Below, in pieces: positions 17,993 through 26,883 of a stretch of DNA of 52,268 nucleotides. Source of the stretch: Flavisolibacter ginsengisoli DSM 18119 (lineage in GTDB: Bacteria > Bacteroidota > Bacteroidia > Chitinophagales > Chitinophagaceae); contig NZ_FQUU01000024.1 of NCBI RefSeq assembly GCF_900129295.1, forward strand, positions 1 through 52,268. The letters run 5' to 3'. A program made the position numbers and the translations under genes. The notes under the pieces are model-generated. The model was given only the letters and a program-made list of their open reading frames with translations. It was not told the DNA's origin and ran no database searches. The stretch's first letter is position 1. The number at the start of each line of letters is the position of its first letter.

Positions 17993-18022
17993 ACCACAGA
18001 TCCTTCGTTCCTCAGGATGACA
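17993..18022 (-). repeat. Right-end repeat copy D (inverted)
   Basis: Nearly identical to copy B with the same inner flank. It closes the GIY-YIG unit. The 384-bp spacer 17923-18306 holds copies D and E and otherwise no gene. Confidence 0.85.
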
Positions 18023-18157
18023 AGGTCAGAGAGAGACAGATTGCAAGCCATACTATTTTCGACGACAGAGAGGAGAGTGATGGATAGCCATACTGAACAA
18101 AGATTTAAGGATACCCTTTGAAATAAGGATTAACTGAAAACATTAAACAATGTTTCT

Positions 18158-18186
18158 CTGTCATTCCGCCACAGGCGGAATCTTTG
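18158..18186 (+). repeat. Repeat copy E, palindromic variant
   Basis: It begins with the same CTGTCAT as copies A and C and ends with the same ATCTTTG. Its centre is replaced by a perfect palindrome ATTCCGCC-ACA-GGCGGAAT (18163-18181). The outer flank ATTAAACAATGTTTCT matches that of copy C. Confidence 0.75.
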
Positions 18187-18306
18187 TATTGAGCTATGAG
18201 CGGCCGAATTATTATGCAGGTAAATGTGACCTTTCATAAAAAGAAGATAACAGCCTATTTCCCTTCCTTTTCAACCTGTCAACTTTTCAACATATAAACT
18301 CTTTAT

Positions 18307-19248
18307 TTACCGCTTCCTCACCACAATCACATTCGCTACCTTTCTTTCCCCGCCATGATCCCAACGCGTAGTATCAGCTGCCAGCCTGTCCAGGTCCATG
18401 CCGGGTTTATAATCCGGCGATTTCATCATCTTCTTATTATCCGAAGGATGATTGACCACACCACCATCTTCCATACCATTTACCCACATGGTAGTAGATC
18501 CACCGCCATCCAGGTTGATACCATCATCAGCCTTTAGCCATTTCAACACACTTGCCAGTTCATAGAGGCTCATTCCAGCCGCTCTATCATTACGCCCATC
18601 AACCGTGATCAGTAACACCTTATTACCCTTTATGGCCAGTGCTGTCCGTGGATGCCTTGCCGTGTTGAAACTGATCGAATCCAGGAGCACCCGATTTTCA
18701 TCATCCAGTAATAATGGTCCTGTTACCATCACATCCTCGCCTTTTAGTTTCGACTCCCAGTCTTCAGATCCATCCCATGCCTGTATGGATACTTTACGTC
18801 CATCAATAACAATAGCTGATCGCTGGTGAAAGCTGCGTTTGCCATTCTTGCCAATATGCGTTTCATTTAATGCCTGTCCGTCCAGGCGGATATAATCTTC
18901 AGACCCGCCATTCTTCATGTTGAAAAAGGTGCCGTTAATGGCAGCCACTGCATTTTCTGCTGATCCAAATTCACTGGCCGGCTTCAATACCTTTGGTTCG
19001 GCTGCTACATCCAGCTTAATGCCATGGCGCATTTTTATTTCCAGTATGCTGATATTCTGGTTGCTGCCAAAAAGCGAATGATCAAACCAGTGTTGTTTCA
19101 GTGTAATACCCCTGGCAATCTTTTTAGTTTCCCAATTGGCTTTCACTACTGCCAGTGAATCGGTTTGTGCATGGGAGTATTGACTGGTGCCAAATACCAG
19201 CAACAGGATCACAAAGGTTTTCATATGCATCTTGTAAACAGGTTTCAT
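18307..19248 (-). CDS. Phosphodiester glycosidase family protein (NAGPA-like)
   Basis: The product is about 313 aa from ATG 19248 (or about 305 aa from ATG 19224). Both give an N-terminal signal peptide ending ...TSQYSHAQ, so the protein is exported. The mature domain carries the family core: AVAAINGTFFNMKNG, RHPRTALAIKGNKVLLITVDGR, and INLDGGGSTTMWVNG. This is the DGGGS signature of phosphodiester glycosidases (GlcNAc-1-phosphodiester alpha-N-acetylglucosaminidase-like). The likely role is cleavage of sugar-phosphodiester bonds in envelope or external glycans. The substrate is unknown. Confidence 0.9.
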   Translation of the reverse strand: MKPVYKMHMKTFVILLLVFGTSQYSHAQTDSLAVVKANWETKKIARGITLKQHWFDHSLFGSNQNISILEIKMRHGIKLDVAAEPKVLKPASEFGSAENAVAAINGTFFNMKNGGSEDYIRLDGQALNETHIGKNGKRSFHQRSAIVIDGRKVSIQAWDGSEDWESKLKGEDVMVTGPLLLDDENRVLLDSISFNTARHPRTALAIKGNKVLLITVDGRNDRAAGMSLYELASVLKWLKADDGINLDGGGSTTMWVNGMEDGGVVNHPSDNKKMMKSPDYKPGMDLDRLAADTTRWDHGGERKVANVIVVRKR

Positions 19249-19405
19249 TAGATCGTTGATTAATGGAAGGCAAAATAACCAATTACTTTCATCGAACTCT
19301 TGATCCCGTGGAGATGGCGGCATTTAGTTCTCTTCTTAATGATTACACCCTAAATCATTGTTTCGGGCTTCTAATTTTCTTAGCTTAACTGTCAAAATTT
19401 CCATT

Positions 19406-19591
19406 ATGGCAACTGTCCGCGATAGCAGCAATCATTCAGGCTCCGCCATCTATGGGCTAGGATTCATAGGTGCGCTGGTCTATTTCATCCAGATGGCTAC
19501 CAGTTTCTGGATCGGTGTACTGGGATTCTTCAAAGCCATTTTCTGGCCCGCATTCCTGGTATACTACCTGCTGGAGTTTCTACAAAAATAA
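19406..19591 (+). CDS. Small membrane protein (61 aa)
   Basis: From ATG 19406 the product is 61 aa with two hydrophobic segments: SAIYGLGFIGALVYFIQMAT and FWIGVLGFFKAIFWPAFLVYYLLEFL. The conserved look (GFIGALVYFIQ, FWPAFLVYYLLEFL) matches small uncharacterised integral membrane proteins found widely in bacteria. Its role is unknown. Confidence 0.7.
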   Translation: MATVRDSSNHSGSAIYGLGFIGALVYFIQMATSFWIGVLGFFKAIFWPAFLVYYLLEFLQK

Positions 19592-19659
19592 CAGGCCTCG
19601 GCTTTTAGGCGGGCCTAACACAGCGTAGGCACTAACGCTTTCCAATATGCGTTTTAATA

Positions 19660-19815
19660 CTCCGGTTCGCCGGGGTCCCCCTGCCTTACACAAGGCTCAA
19701 TAAGGGTAGACCCCGCCGGAAGATCCATTCATGATAAAGAGCTTCATAAAAAAACGTATGCAGCCGGGGTCTACCACCACGTAGGTGCGAAGCTTAGCGG
19801 GGACCCCGGTTAAAG
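19660..19815. repeat. Nested inverted repeat, GC-rich extragenic element
   Basis: Outer arms CCGGGGTCCCC (19670-19680) and GGGGACCCCGG (19799-19809) are exact reverse complements. Inside them GTAGACCCCGCCGG (19706-19719) pairs with CCGGGGTCTAC (19764-19774). The result is a two-tier cruciform or long hairpin in the 332-bp spacer 19592-19923, which holds no gene. Confidence 0.7.
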
Positions 19816-19923
19816 CGAAACCATACACATCCATTAAACGATAAATCATAACACTGCATAATGGATGCTACTTTCATTTTAACAAACTTTAAATATTATA
19901 TTACTATCACCAAAACCAACTCA

Positions 19924-20526
19924 ATGAAATTGTTATTTATTGCACTGCTTATTCCTACCTGCTTTTGCCAGGCCCAAAACAATACAGGAACAGAAGTAAG
20001 GAATATTACAAAGCTTACCTTTTTGAATCCCGGTATCAGTTATGAAGCCAAAATAGGTAAGATGCAAACCCTGTATGCACAGGCCTTTTTAAACACCACT
20101 GCCTATTTCAGCTGGTCCAGCACCTTTGGTTCAAATTCGGGGATCTACTTCGATCCTGCAGCCACTGCACAATACCGTTATTATTACAATGCAACCGCCA
20201 GGCAGGCAAAGGGAAAACGTACAGAGATGAACAACATGAATTATATAGCTGGCATGGTGGAGACCATCTTTACACAGGCTACAGCAGATGAATACAATTT
20301 AAAAGAAGTAGATCGACGGCCTGTAACCACTATTGGATTAGCCTGGGGACTTCAACGTAATGGCCTGAAGCGTTTCAGCCTGGATCTAAACCTGGGTATT
20401 GGTTACCTGTTTGCCAAAGGCACAGTTTATAATGGTGATTACACAAATGAGACCCACTCCGTTAATGTATCAAAATTCACAGGTATAGGACAAATAAACC
20501 TTGGTTTCTGGTTGAATAATAGATAA
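19924..20526 (+). CDS. Predicted outer-membrane or periplasmic beta-rich protein
   Basis: The start at ATG 19924 gives the signal peptide MKLLFIALLIPTCFCQAQN and a 200-aa product. The mature region has alternating strands such as NPGISYEAKIGKMQTLYAQAFLNTTAYF, RFSLDLNLGIGYLFAKG and IGQINLGFWLNN ending in an aromatic-rich C-terminus, as in small beta-barrels. No named family was recognised. Confidence 0.6.
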   Translation: MKLLFIALLIPTCFCQAQNNTGTEVRNITKLTFLNPGISYEAKIGKMQTLYAQAFLNTTAYFSWSSTFGSNSGIYFDPAATAQYRYYYNATARQAKGKRTEMNNMNYIAGMVETIFTQATADEYNLKEVDRRPVTTIGLAWGLQRNGLKRFSLDLNLGIGYLFAKGTVYNGDYTNETHSVNVSKFTGIGQINLGFWLNNR

Positions 20527-20726
20527 CTATTATTAACGGTAAATATTAAATCATACATATCAATTATTAAATAATAAGGCCCCGGAGTTCCAGGGCCATG
20601 TATAATTATGAAGGACGGAATGCGCAATAGTTCGCTACCAATATTACATCTTACGTATCCGGATACATCGTACATTGCCAAACTGCTCGCAAATACTAAA
20701 TATTACATCTTAAATATTAAATCGCC

Positions 20727-21608
20727 CTACTGTCCTATAACCTTAAATGTCAGGTAATCATCATAACCAGCAACCGTATGTGTTTTTATATTTGTACCTG
20801 TAACAGTGATCTTACCACCACTAACGGTTACATTCACATCCTTCCCACTCTCGGCCTCGTAAGAAGAGAGATATGTTATACCCACTTTATCTTTATCCAT
20901 AGGTGATAAACTACCGGTTGAACCACTGGTTGATTTATACACTTTATTAACGGATGGCTTTTCACTAAAATAAAAGGTCAAAAGCCAGTCGCCATTTACA
21001 TAAGCATCCATTCTGTAATAATAGTTGCCGGGCGAATAACTCAAAGGACGATAACGTCCATATACGGGGAAGTTGCTAAAGTTCGAAACACTTCCTGTGG
21101 AATGTGTGGATGAAAAGGTGCTGGCCTGGTCTTTTAAAAATGTGCTGGTCGTATCCCTGGCCACCGGGGGCGTATTGGTGCCTGTACCACTTGTACTAGA
21201 AGTGCCGGTCCAGGTTCCCGCTGAAGCATCAGCGTTAGAGACATGGATCACCAGCTTTCCGTTTTCTTCCGAAAGATTGATGGTGGTATTCTGGTAACTG
21301 ATGGAAGATATCTTTCCATTGGTGGAAGTGGTATTGACAATATCCCCAGTATAAGTGTACTGGCCTGTTTGCACAATGTTCTTGATGTAGGGCATGGAAT
21401 TGATATCAAACACCGCGGGGTTGGATTCAAGATTGGAATTGCCGGCATCTATCACATAGGCCTCCTGGTCGCCAAACTGCAGCATAACGCCATCAATGTT
21501 TTCCCAATAGGCATCTACCAACTGGTTCTTAAGTTCAACAGCCTTTTTACAACTTTGCGCTGCTACAAATAACACCAGCAGCATAGAGCAGAATAATCTA
21601 AGTTTCAT
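20727..21608 (-). CDS. Lipoprotein of unknown function
   Basis: The start at ATG 21608 gives a lipoprotein signal (MLLVLFVAAQSCKK, Cys20) and a 293-aa product; the 16-codon longer frame has no signal. The protein is Ser/Thr/Gly-rich with a low-complexity segment (WTGTSSTSGTGTNTPP) linking an N-terminal domain, with NIDGVMLQFGDQEAYVID, to a C-terminal domain. The N-terminal part resembles lipocalin-like modules of Bacteroidota lipoproteins, but this is weak. Confidence 0.6.
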   Translation of the reverse strand: MKLRLFCSMLLVLFVAAQSCKKAVELKNQLVDAYWENIDGVMLQFGDQEAYVIDAGNSNLESNPAVFDINSMPYIKNIVQTGQYTYTGDIVNTTSTNGKISSISYQNTTINLSEENGKLVIHVSNADASAGTWTGTSSTSGTGTNTPPVARDTTSTFLKDQASTFSSTHSTGSVSNFSNFPVYGRYRPLSYSPGNYYYRMDAYVNGDWLLTFYFSEKPSVNKVYKSTSGSTGSLSPMDKDKVGITYLSSYEAESGKDVNVTVSGGKITVTGTNIKTHTVAGYDDYLTFKVIGQ

Positions 21609-21795
21609 AGAGTTTATTTTAATCAATAGAGCATACCCAGGGTGATGGGCATTCATTTTACAGGGCGAAGATTACACAGTGAGTGAAAAAAGTAAATACC
21701 TACTTGTAGGTAATTTGGATTTTGTGTTATAGGCAAGGCGGCTGTTCTGAGGATTTAACCTGGAATTCAATATATAAATGGTAACTTCTATAATA

Positions 21796-22452
21796 ATGAA
21801 AGCATTACTTCTGCTCTTCCCCATTTGCATCTCTTGTACAGGCATGTCCCAGGTTCCAGTCAGACAGGAACCTTTGCACCATAACGTCTTTGAGAATGCC
21901 TGGGTACGAGTACTTGACGTTCACATTCCACCTGGTGATACCACTCAATTTCACAAGCACGAAACCCCCTCGGTCTTCATAGTGCTAAACCCTGTGAAAA
22001 CCGGATCCCAGGTAATACAGGAAGAACAAACCTCCACAGCCCTGCGCGGCGACTGCGCCATCTCCTTTGAAAGCTTTGCTACCACACCACGTATACACAG
22101 GGTATGGAACGAAGACAGCTCTGAATTTTATGTCATGGATATTGAGCTTCTTTCCAAAGGGCAGCCAGCAATGGCAAGTCCCTTTTCAAATGTACCAGGT
22201 AGCCAACTACTGATTGATGTAGCACCCGAACGGGTATATAGGCTCAGTATGGAAGGAGGAAAGAATCTTCTGGTAAATAATAAACGGCCCCTGCTCATTG
22301 TTGGATTAACAGATAATACCGGGAAGGTAAGTGTGAACAACAAAAGCTTCTCCCGCAAAGGAGATCTGATATTTATAGAACCGGGCAAGCCTATTCGTGT
22401 AAGTAACCAGTCCAACCATCCTTACGCTTTTGCCTTTTTGGAATTAAAATAG
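21796..22452 (+). CDS. Exported cupin-like protein
   Basis: From ATG 21796 the product is 218 aa with a hydrophobic signal (MKALLLLFPICISC), probably an exported or lipidated protein. The cupin core shows as NAWVRVLDVHIPPGDTTQFHKHETPSVFIVLNP, with the usual histidines for metal binding, and a second cupin-like half ends with FIEPGKPIRVSNQSNHPYAFAFLEL. It is probably a two-domain cupin. Substrate and reaction are unknown. Confidence 0.75.
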   Translation: MKALLLLFPICISCTGMSQVPVRQEPLHHNVFENAWVRVLDVHIPPGDTTQFHKHETPSVFIVLNPVKTGSQVIQEEQTSTALRGDCAISFESFATTPRIHRVWNEDSSEFYVMDIELLSKGQPAMASPFSNVPGSQLLIDVAPERVYRLSMEGGKNLLVNNKRPLLIVGLTDNTGKVSVNNKSFSRKGDLIFIEPGKPIRVSNQSNHPYAFAFLELK

Positions 22453-22513
22453 TCTTTCCATGCACAAAAAGAATCGCAGTTTAAAAATGAAATCACCTTT
22501 ACCTGCAAAATAT

Positions 22514-25483
22514 TTACCTGATCAACACTACCGTTCCTTTTTCTGCTTTCACTTCCTGCCCTTCAAACTGGTAGGTACAGATCCAGGCAAAAACATTACT
22601 ATCCTGTTGGGAGCTGGCATAGGTTCCATTCCACCCTTTTCCTAATTCAGAAGATTGGAAAACAACCTGGCCCCAACGATTGTAAACAGTAAAGCTGTAT
22701 TTCTTTACCCTCCCAAAAAGCAGGGGCCGGAATGCATCATTCTTCCCATCACCATCTGGCGTAAAGGCCGTGGGAATGTAAAATCCAGTCATACAATCCT
22801 TAACATTTACCAGTATGGTATCCCTTCCTATACATTGATTGACATCTTTCACCTGGAGCCAGTACCGCCCTGGCTGCGTAATAGTGATAGATGAGGCAGT
22901 GGCATTATTGCTCCAGATGTAACTGTTGTAAAGATGAATAGGTTTTAAAGTAAGCGACCCATAAGAACAAATAGCTGTATCTGCAGGCAAAAAGTTTCCT
23001 GGTACCGGGAGAAGCTCCGTAATAATAGTGGTATCGCTTCCTTTACATCCATGGGCATCCTGCACATCAACAGCATAGATACCTGTATGGTTAACTTCAA
23101 GCGTTCTGGCAGTGCTTCCATCACTCCATTTATAAGAAGAAAAGCTTCCTGCATTTAAGATTCTTGAGGAACCCATGCAAAGGGTGTTACTGTGGTCTAA
23201 ACTAACTACAGGGTTTGCATATACTGCAAGCACTTTTACCGTATCGTAACTTTTGCAGCCATCTGAGTTTGTAGCCACTACAGTATAACTACCCATACTG
23301 TTAACTGTTAGTAGTTGCGTACGGGTTCCTGTACTCCACCTATAATCTTTAAATCCACCACCTGCATCAAAGACCACACTGTCGCCACTACAAAAGCTTT
23401 TGTCTGTACCCAGATCAATGGCAGAAGAATGATTCACTGTTATCCTTACTGTATCGTATGCAAAACAGCCTGGCGATTTTTCAGCTTTGATGTAGTAGGC
23501 TGTATCCATTAAAGGATTTACCACTACATTTTGGGAAATGGTAGAACTGATATTATAATTATTAGACCATTTGTAATTTAAAAACCCGGGCGGCGCGGAC
23601 AGGTGCAAGGTATCTATGTTGCATTTGGTACGATCAGGACCCAAATCAAAACTGATAGGCGGGGCCTCGATTACCTTCACCGTATCCATGAAACTGTTAC
23701 CACAGGCATCAGTTACCCTTACATGATAAATACCCGGAACTGTTACTAAATAAACTGAACCGGCGGAGCCGTCCTGCCAGAGATAAGAAACGTAGCCCTC
23801 TCCAGCTTTTAATTGAACCGTATTGTCCTTACACAAACTCGTATCCTTCCCCAGGCTTACCTGTCCCGGCGAAGGCAGGTAATACACGGTTACAGAATCC
23901 TCCAATAAAGCGCATCCGGCCAGAATAAAACATTTAATGGTTGTTACACCCTGTTTTAGAAAAACAAATTTCCCCTGGAAAGAAGTGGAATTCAACAGTT
24001 TTACCATGCTGGCATCATACATAAATGTAGGCGTAGAAATGCAATCGGCGTCTTTAGAAATGACCACTGACAAGGTATCACCTGTTTTGCATAGCGTATC
24101 CGGTGCATATAATTTTAAAAAGGTACAGTTGTTCTTTTGATAGCAAAACGTATCAACCTTGTCAATTCTATTTTCAATGATAACCCAGCTTTTAAATACC
24201 TCTGTAAACGTATAATCGCGAACTTCCAGCTTAAGATCTTTTGCAATGGAAGTACCCTCTCCAAAACGAACCTGAACTGTTTCGGGTTCACATGCCAATT
24301 CACCTGAAGGACTTAAGCGCCCACTAAAAATCTTTAATTCATTAATAGTATCCAGGTGTTGGCCACTAAATATTAAAGTGCTATCGCTTGCATAACCTAC
24401 CCCTGTTATCTCACGCATTCTTGGCAACTGGTTAAAATTCCTGGACCAGGTGACTCCCTTTGCCGGGTTCATTTTGGTTATATTAAGGTGGATAGGATTC
24501 ACCGAACTATACCTGAAATTATAATTCAACCAGGTAATATCACCTGATGCATCCATAATAGCCTTTCCCTGCCTTCTGTCATCACCCTGCATATAATGAG
24601 TGTTCTGCACTTTCCCCGAAGTATCGCATAACAGTATAATGCTGGTATCAGTCTCGTAAACATCATTGTTACCTATAATGCATAGCTGGTTCTTGTATGG
24701 AAAGACCTGGAAAAAAATTGCTCCCCCACCATTAAAATCATAATTCTTTGCCCATAACAATTCCCCGGTTGCATTTTTTATTTTCATGAGGAAACCATCG
24801 TAGTGATAGTAACTATGATAATTGCCTGTGATGTAGGTATAATCACCATCAATCAAAAAACTATAAGGGAAAAAATCATTGATCTCCCCGGGTGGTTTAA
24901 ATGACTTTGCATAGCGCACGTTTCCATTCGCATCAAATTTTATATACATAACGCGATCGTAAAAGGACAAACCATCAGCTACGTAAAAGCAGGTCATATA
25001 AATCGACCCATCCCTATCCTCCTGCAAATCAGTGATAGCAAAGTTTACTCCAAGGGTAAATGCATAAGATCTCTTCCATAAAACGTTGGCCGATGTATCC
25101 AGCCTGGTAATAAAAAAACTAAAATCCTGTCCCAGGGTTTCTATTCCCGCAGCTACCAAATTTCCATCTCCTGAACCCAGGATTTTACTAAAACTTTGAT
25201 GACCCGTGCCTCCATACACTTTTTCCAGCAACTTGTTGCCATTACCATCTACTTTAAGCAAAAAAGCATCGCTGTTATCATTTACATCATCATTAGGGGA
25301 AAGGCCAACGGTAATGGAATGGTTGTTTTTTAAAACGCAAAAGCCCTGAGCTTCAATTTTTGACTCTGAGCTACGATAGCTTTTAATGAAATATCCGGGA
25401 TTACAATCTTTCACTGCAACCTGGGCAAAAGAGCCTAAGGATAAAATTTGAATCGAAAAGAACAAAATAAGAGAGCGGATCAT
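22514..25483 (-). CDS. Secreted multidomain protein with T9SS type B sorting domain
   Basis: The 989-aa protein has a signal peptide (FFSIQILSLGSFAQ). An N-terminal region of about 430 residues with repeated GNKLLEKVYGG-like strands suggests a beta-propeller. About five Ig/PKD-like units follow, each opening with a pattern like LGKDTSLCKDNTVQL, LGPDRTKCNIDTLHL or LGTDKSFCSGDSVVF. The C-terminus, YIPTAFTPDGDGKNDAFRPL...YNRWGQVVF, is the gliding-motility-associated/T9SS type B domain that directs secretion through the type IX system. It probably acts at the cell surface. Its start lies 17 bp after the stop of the lipoprotein gene 25501-26112, suggesting an operon. Confidence 0.9.
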   Translation of the reverse strand: MIRSLILFFSIQILSLGSFAQVAVKDCNPGYFIKSYRSSESKIEAQGFCVLKNNHSITVGLSPNDDVNDNSDAFLLKVDGNGNKLLEKVYGGTGHQSFSKILGSGDGNLVAAGIETLGQDFSFFITRLDTSANVLWKRSYAFTLGVNFAITDLQEDRDGSIYMTCFYVADGLSFYDRVMYIKFDANGNVRYAKSFKPPGEINDFFPYSFLIDGDYTYITGNYHSYYHYDGFLMKIKNATGELLWAKNYDFNGGGAIFFQVFPYKNQLCIIGNNDVYETDTSIILLCDTSGKVQNTHYMQGDDRRQGKAIMDASGDITWLNYNFRYSSVNPIHLNITKMNPAKGVTWSRNFNQLPRMREITGVGYASDSTLIFSGQHLDTINELKIFSGRLSPSGELACEPETVQVRFGEGTSIAKDLKLEVRDYTFTEVFKSWVIIENRIDKVDTFCYQKNNCTFLKLYAPDTLCKTGDTLSVVISKDADCISTPTFMYDASMVKLLNSTSFQGKFVFLKQGVTTIKCFILAGCALLEDSVTVYYLPSPGQVSLGKDTSLCKDNTVQLKAGEGYVSYLWQDGSAGSVYLVTVPGIYHVRVTDACGNSFMDTVKVIEAPPISFDLGPDRTKCNIDTLHLSAPPGFLNYKWSNNYNISSTISQNVVVNPLMDTAYYIKAEKSPGCFAYDTVRITVNHSSAIDLGTDKSFCSGDSVVFDAGGGFKDYRWSTGTRTQLLTVNSMGSYTVVATNSDGCKSYDTVKVLAVYANPVVSLDHSNTLCMGSSRILNAGSFSSYKWSDGSTARTLEVNHTGIYAVDVQDAHGCKGSDTTIITELLPVPGNFLPADTAICSYGSLTLKPIHLYNSYIWSNNATASSITITQPGRYWLQVKDVNQCIGRDTILVNVKDCMTGFYIPTAFTPDGDGKNDAFRPLLFGRVKKYSFTVYNRWGQVVFQSSELGKGWNGTYASSQQDSNVFAWICTYQFEGQEVKAEKGTVVLIR

Positions 25484-25500
25484 CCGGAGTTGGTTGCTTA

Positions 25501-26112
25501 TTATTTTAACCTCGCGAACAAACCAACCATTTCACCATTGGTTAATTCTTTCATTTCGCCGGTATCTTCCTTGTATAATTTGCAGTTGAATTGCATTTTT
25601 ACTTTTAATGAATACATTACAGAGGGATCATTATATTCTTCCGTACTCAATATTTTAAAACTGCTTCCCGTTTGATCCTGGCTACCATAGTGCGTACTCC
25701 AGAATTTACCTTCTTTATCCAGCCAAATAATAGACATCCCATTAATAGTGGTAGTCTTATAGGGATAAGTGCCCGGAGCCAGGAAGTCTTTAACAGTGGC
25801 GTTTGTTGCCGCATAATAATTGGAAAGGAGTCCTTTGGTTATTTCTATCGTAGTGAACCCGGCAGGAGTAGGGTTTGTCAATGGAGTAATGTCCGAGGAG
25901 AAACTTACTGTTTCCTGTCCACCCATACCAGACCCGGACCAGTAGTCTGTAGGCCCTGTTGGATTAGCTTTACTTTTGGCCTCGTAATAAGTGCCGCCTA
26001 TTGTAGCCTTATAATAAAAAGGGCCATCGGTATTTGCGCTGGAATTAGTATCCTTTTTGCAACTTTGGAGTGTTAGTAATATTAGACACAGACAGGTAAG
26101 CCAATTTTTCAT
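25501..26112 (-). CDS. Small lipoprotein of unknown function
   Basis: The 203-aa product has a lipoprotein signal, MKNWLTCLCLILLTLQSCKK (Cys18), followed by FYYKATIGGTYYEAKS. This is a common opening for uncharacterised Bacteroidota envelope lipoproteins. It is followed after 17 bp by the T9SS protein gene in the same direction, so the two may act together at the surface. Confidence 0.65.
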   Translation of the reverse strand: MKNWLTCLCLILLTLQSCKKDTNSSANTDGPFYYKATIGGTYYEAKSKANPTGPTDYWSGSGMGGQETVSFSSDITPLTNPTPAGFTTIEITKGLLSNYYAATNATVKDFLAPGTYPYKTTTINGMSIIWLDKEGKFWSTHYGSQDQTGSSFKILSTEEYNDPSVMYSLKVKMQFNCKLYKEDTGEMKELTNGEMVGLFARLK

Positions 26113-26271
26113 AGAGTATTATGTTGTAAATAAGGCAACAATATAATAACCGATTTGAATATTTACAACCATGGAACTTAGGTTTTTGTTTTCTGCGTGC
26201 TAGGGTTATCAAAGTCTGTCATAGCATTGTGCAATGCATGAAGGATGGAAAGAAAAGTTTTAATAAGCAGA

Positions 26272-26805
26272 TTAAAATAGTTTCAACTGTCTTGCATCAT
26301 AGAAAAACCGGCGTTTGGGATTTCGCCTATATGGAATCAGGTCCCTTTCAAACACTTCTGTTTTATATCCAAAATGAGAAAGAGGGGTTAAATATAATTT
26401 ATCAGGGCTGGCCGGATGTCCGCCGATGCCAATGGCAATGAACATAGGAATATGATTTCTTTTTTCGTAAGCCATATAATTTTTGATCCTATGGCTATCA
26501 GCCCATTGAAAATGTCCTGTACCAAAACTTTGCTTCCATTTACATTCGATGGCAAATTTGAAAGGCCTATCTTTTGTATAGAAGAGAAATTTTAAATCCG
26601 GGTAGAGACATTTGGCAGCTGCCAAGCCATAAAGTATCGCATTTTCACTATTATAATGTAATAATTCAAACCGCTTACTTTTTAAGTTAAAAAGGCTTGC
26701 TACAAATTTTTCAAACGCTTCACCTTTTTCAAAAGCAGATAAAGAAATAAGAGGTTGCAAAGATGAAATATCATCTTTTCTTCTTAAAGCAGAATTATGA
26801 TTCAT
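26272..26805 (-). CDS. PD-(D/E)XK-like nuclease fold protein at end of defence operon
   Basis: The 177-aa protein shows the features of a restriction-endonuclease-like fold: a helix with GEAFEKFVASLF (Glu29, Glu32), then YPDLKF with Asp70, then FAIECKWKQ, an E-x-K pair at Glu87/Lys89. This spacing fits a PD-(D/E)XK core. The C-terminal part KNYMAYEKRNHIPMFIAIG is also seen in Mrr- and Holliday-like members. It is AT-rich and follows the defence genes on the same strand, 78 bp after the previous stop. A restriction or DNA-repair role is inferred from fold and context; no named family is certain. Confidence 0.6.
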   Translation of the reverse strand: MNHNSALRRKDDISSLQPLISLSAFEKGEAFEKFVASLFNLKSKRFELLHYNSENAILYGLAAAKCLYPDLKFLFYTKDRPFKFAIECKWKQSFGTGHFQWADSHRIKNYMAYEKRNHIPMFIAIGIGGHPASPDKLYLTPLSHFGYKTEVFERDLIPYRRNPKRRFFYDARQLKLF

Positions 26806-26883
26806 AAGTACGGGTATAGATAAAAATATCTTGCGTTAAAATACTGCTTGAATCAATGAATTGCAAGTTTATAAGGTGGTGTA

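Larger units (their letters stand above)
17446..18022 (+). mobile_element. 577-bp GIY-YIG element bounded by inverted repeats
   Basis: Left-end copy C (17446-17483) and inverted right-end copy D (17993-18022) enclose a single gene for a GIY-YIG endonuclease. The same ends enclose the gene-less 210-bp unit 150 bp upstream. The layout is that of an autonomous/non-autonomous element pair. No IS-type transposase is present; mobility through the nuclease is inference. Confidence 0.55.

Noticed and set aside
17927-18121. 64-aa plus-strand frame
   Set aside because: Runs through the right-end repeat D and its tail; repeat-derived.
20578-20597. Hairpin GGCCC/GGGCC as a terminator
   Set aside because: No T-tract follows and the stem is only 5 bp.
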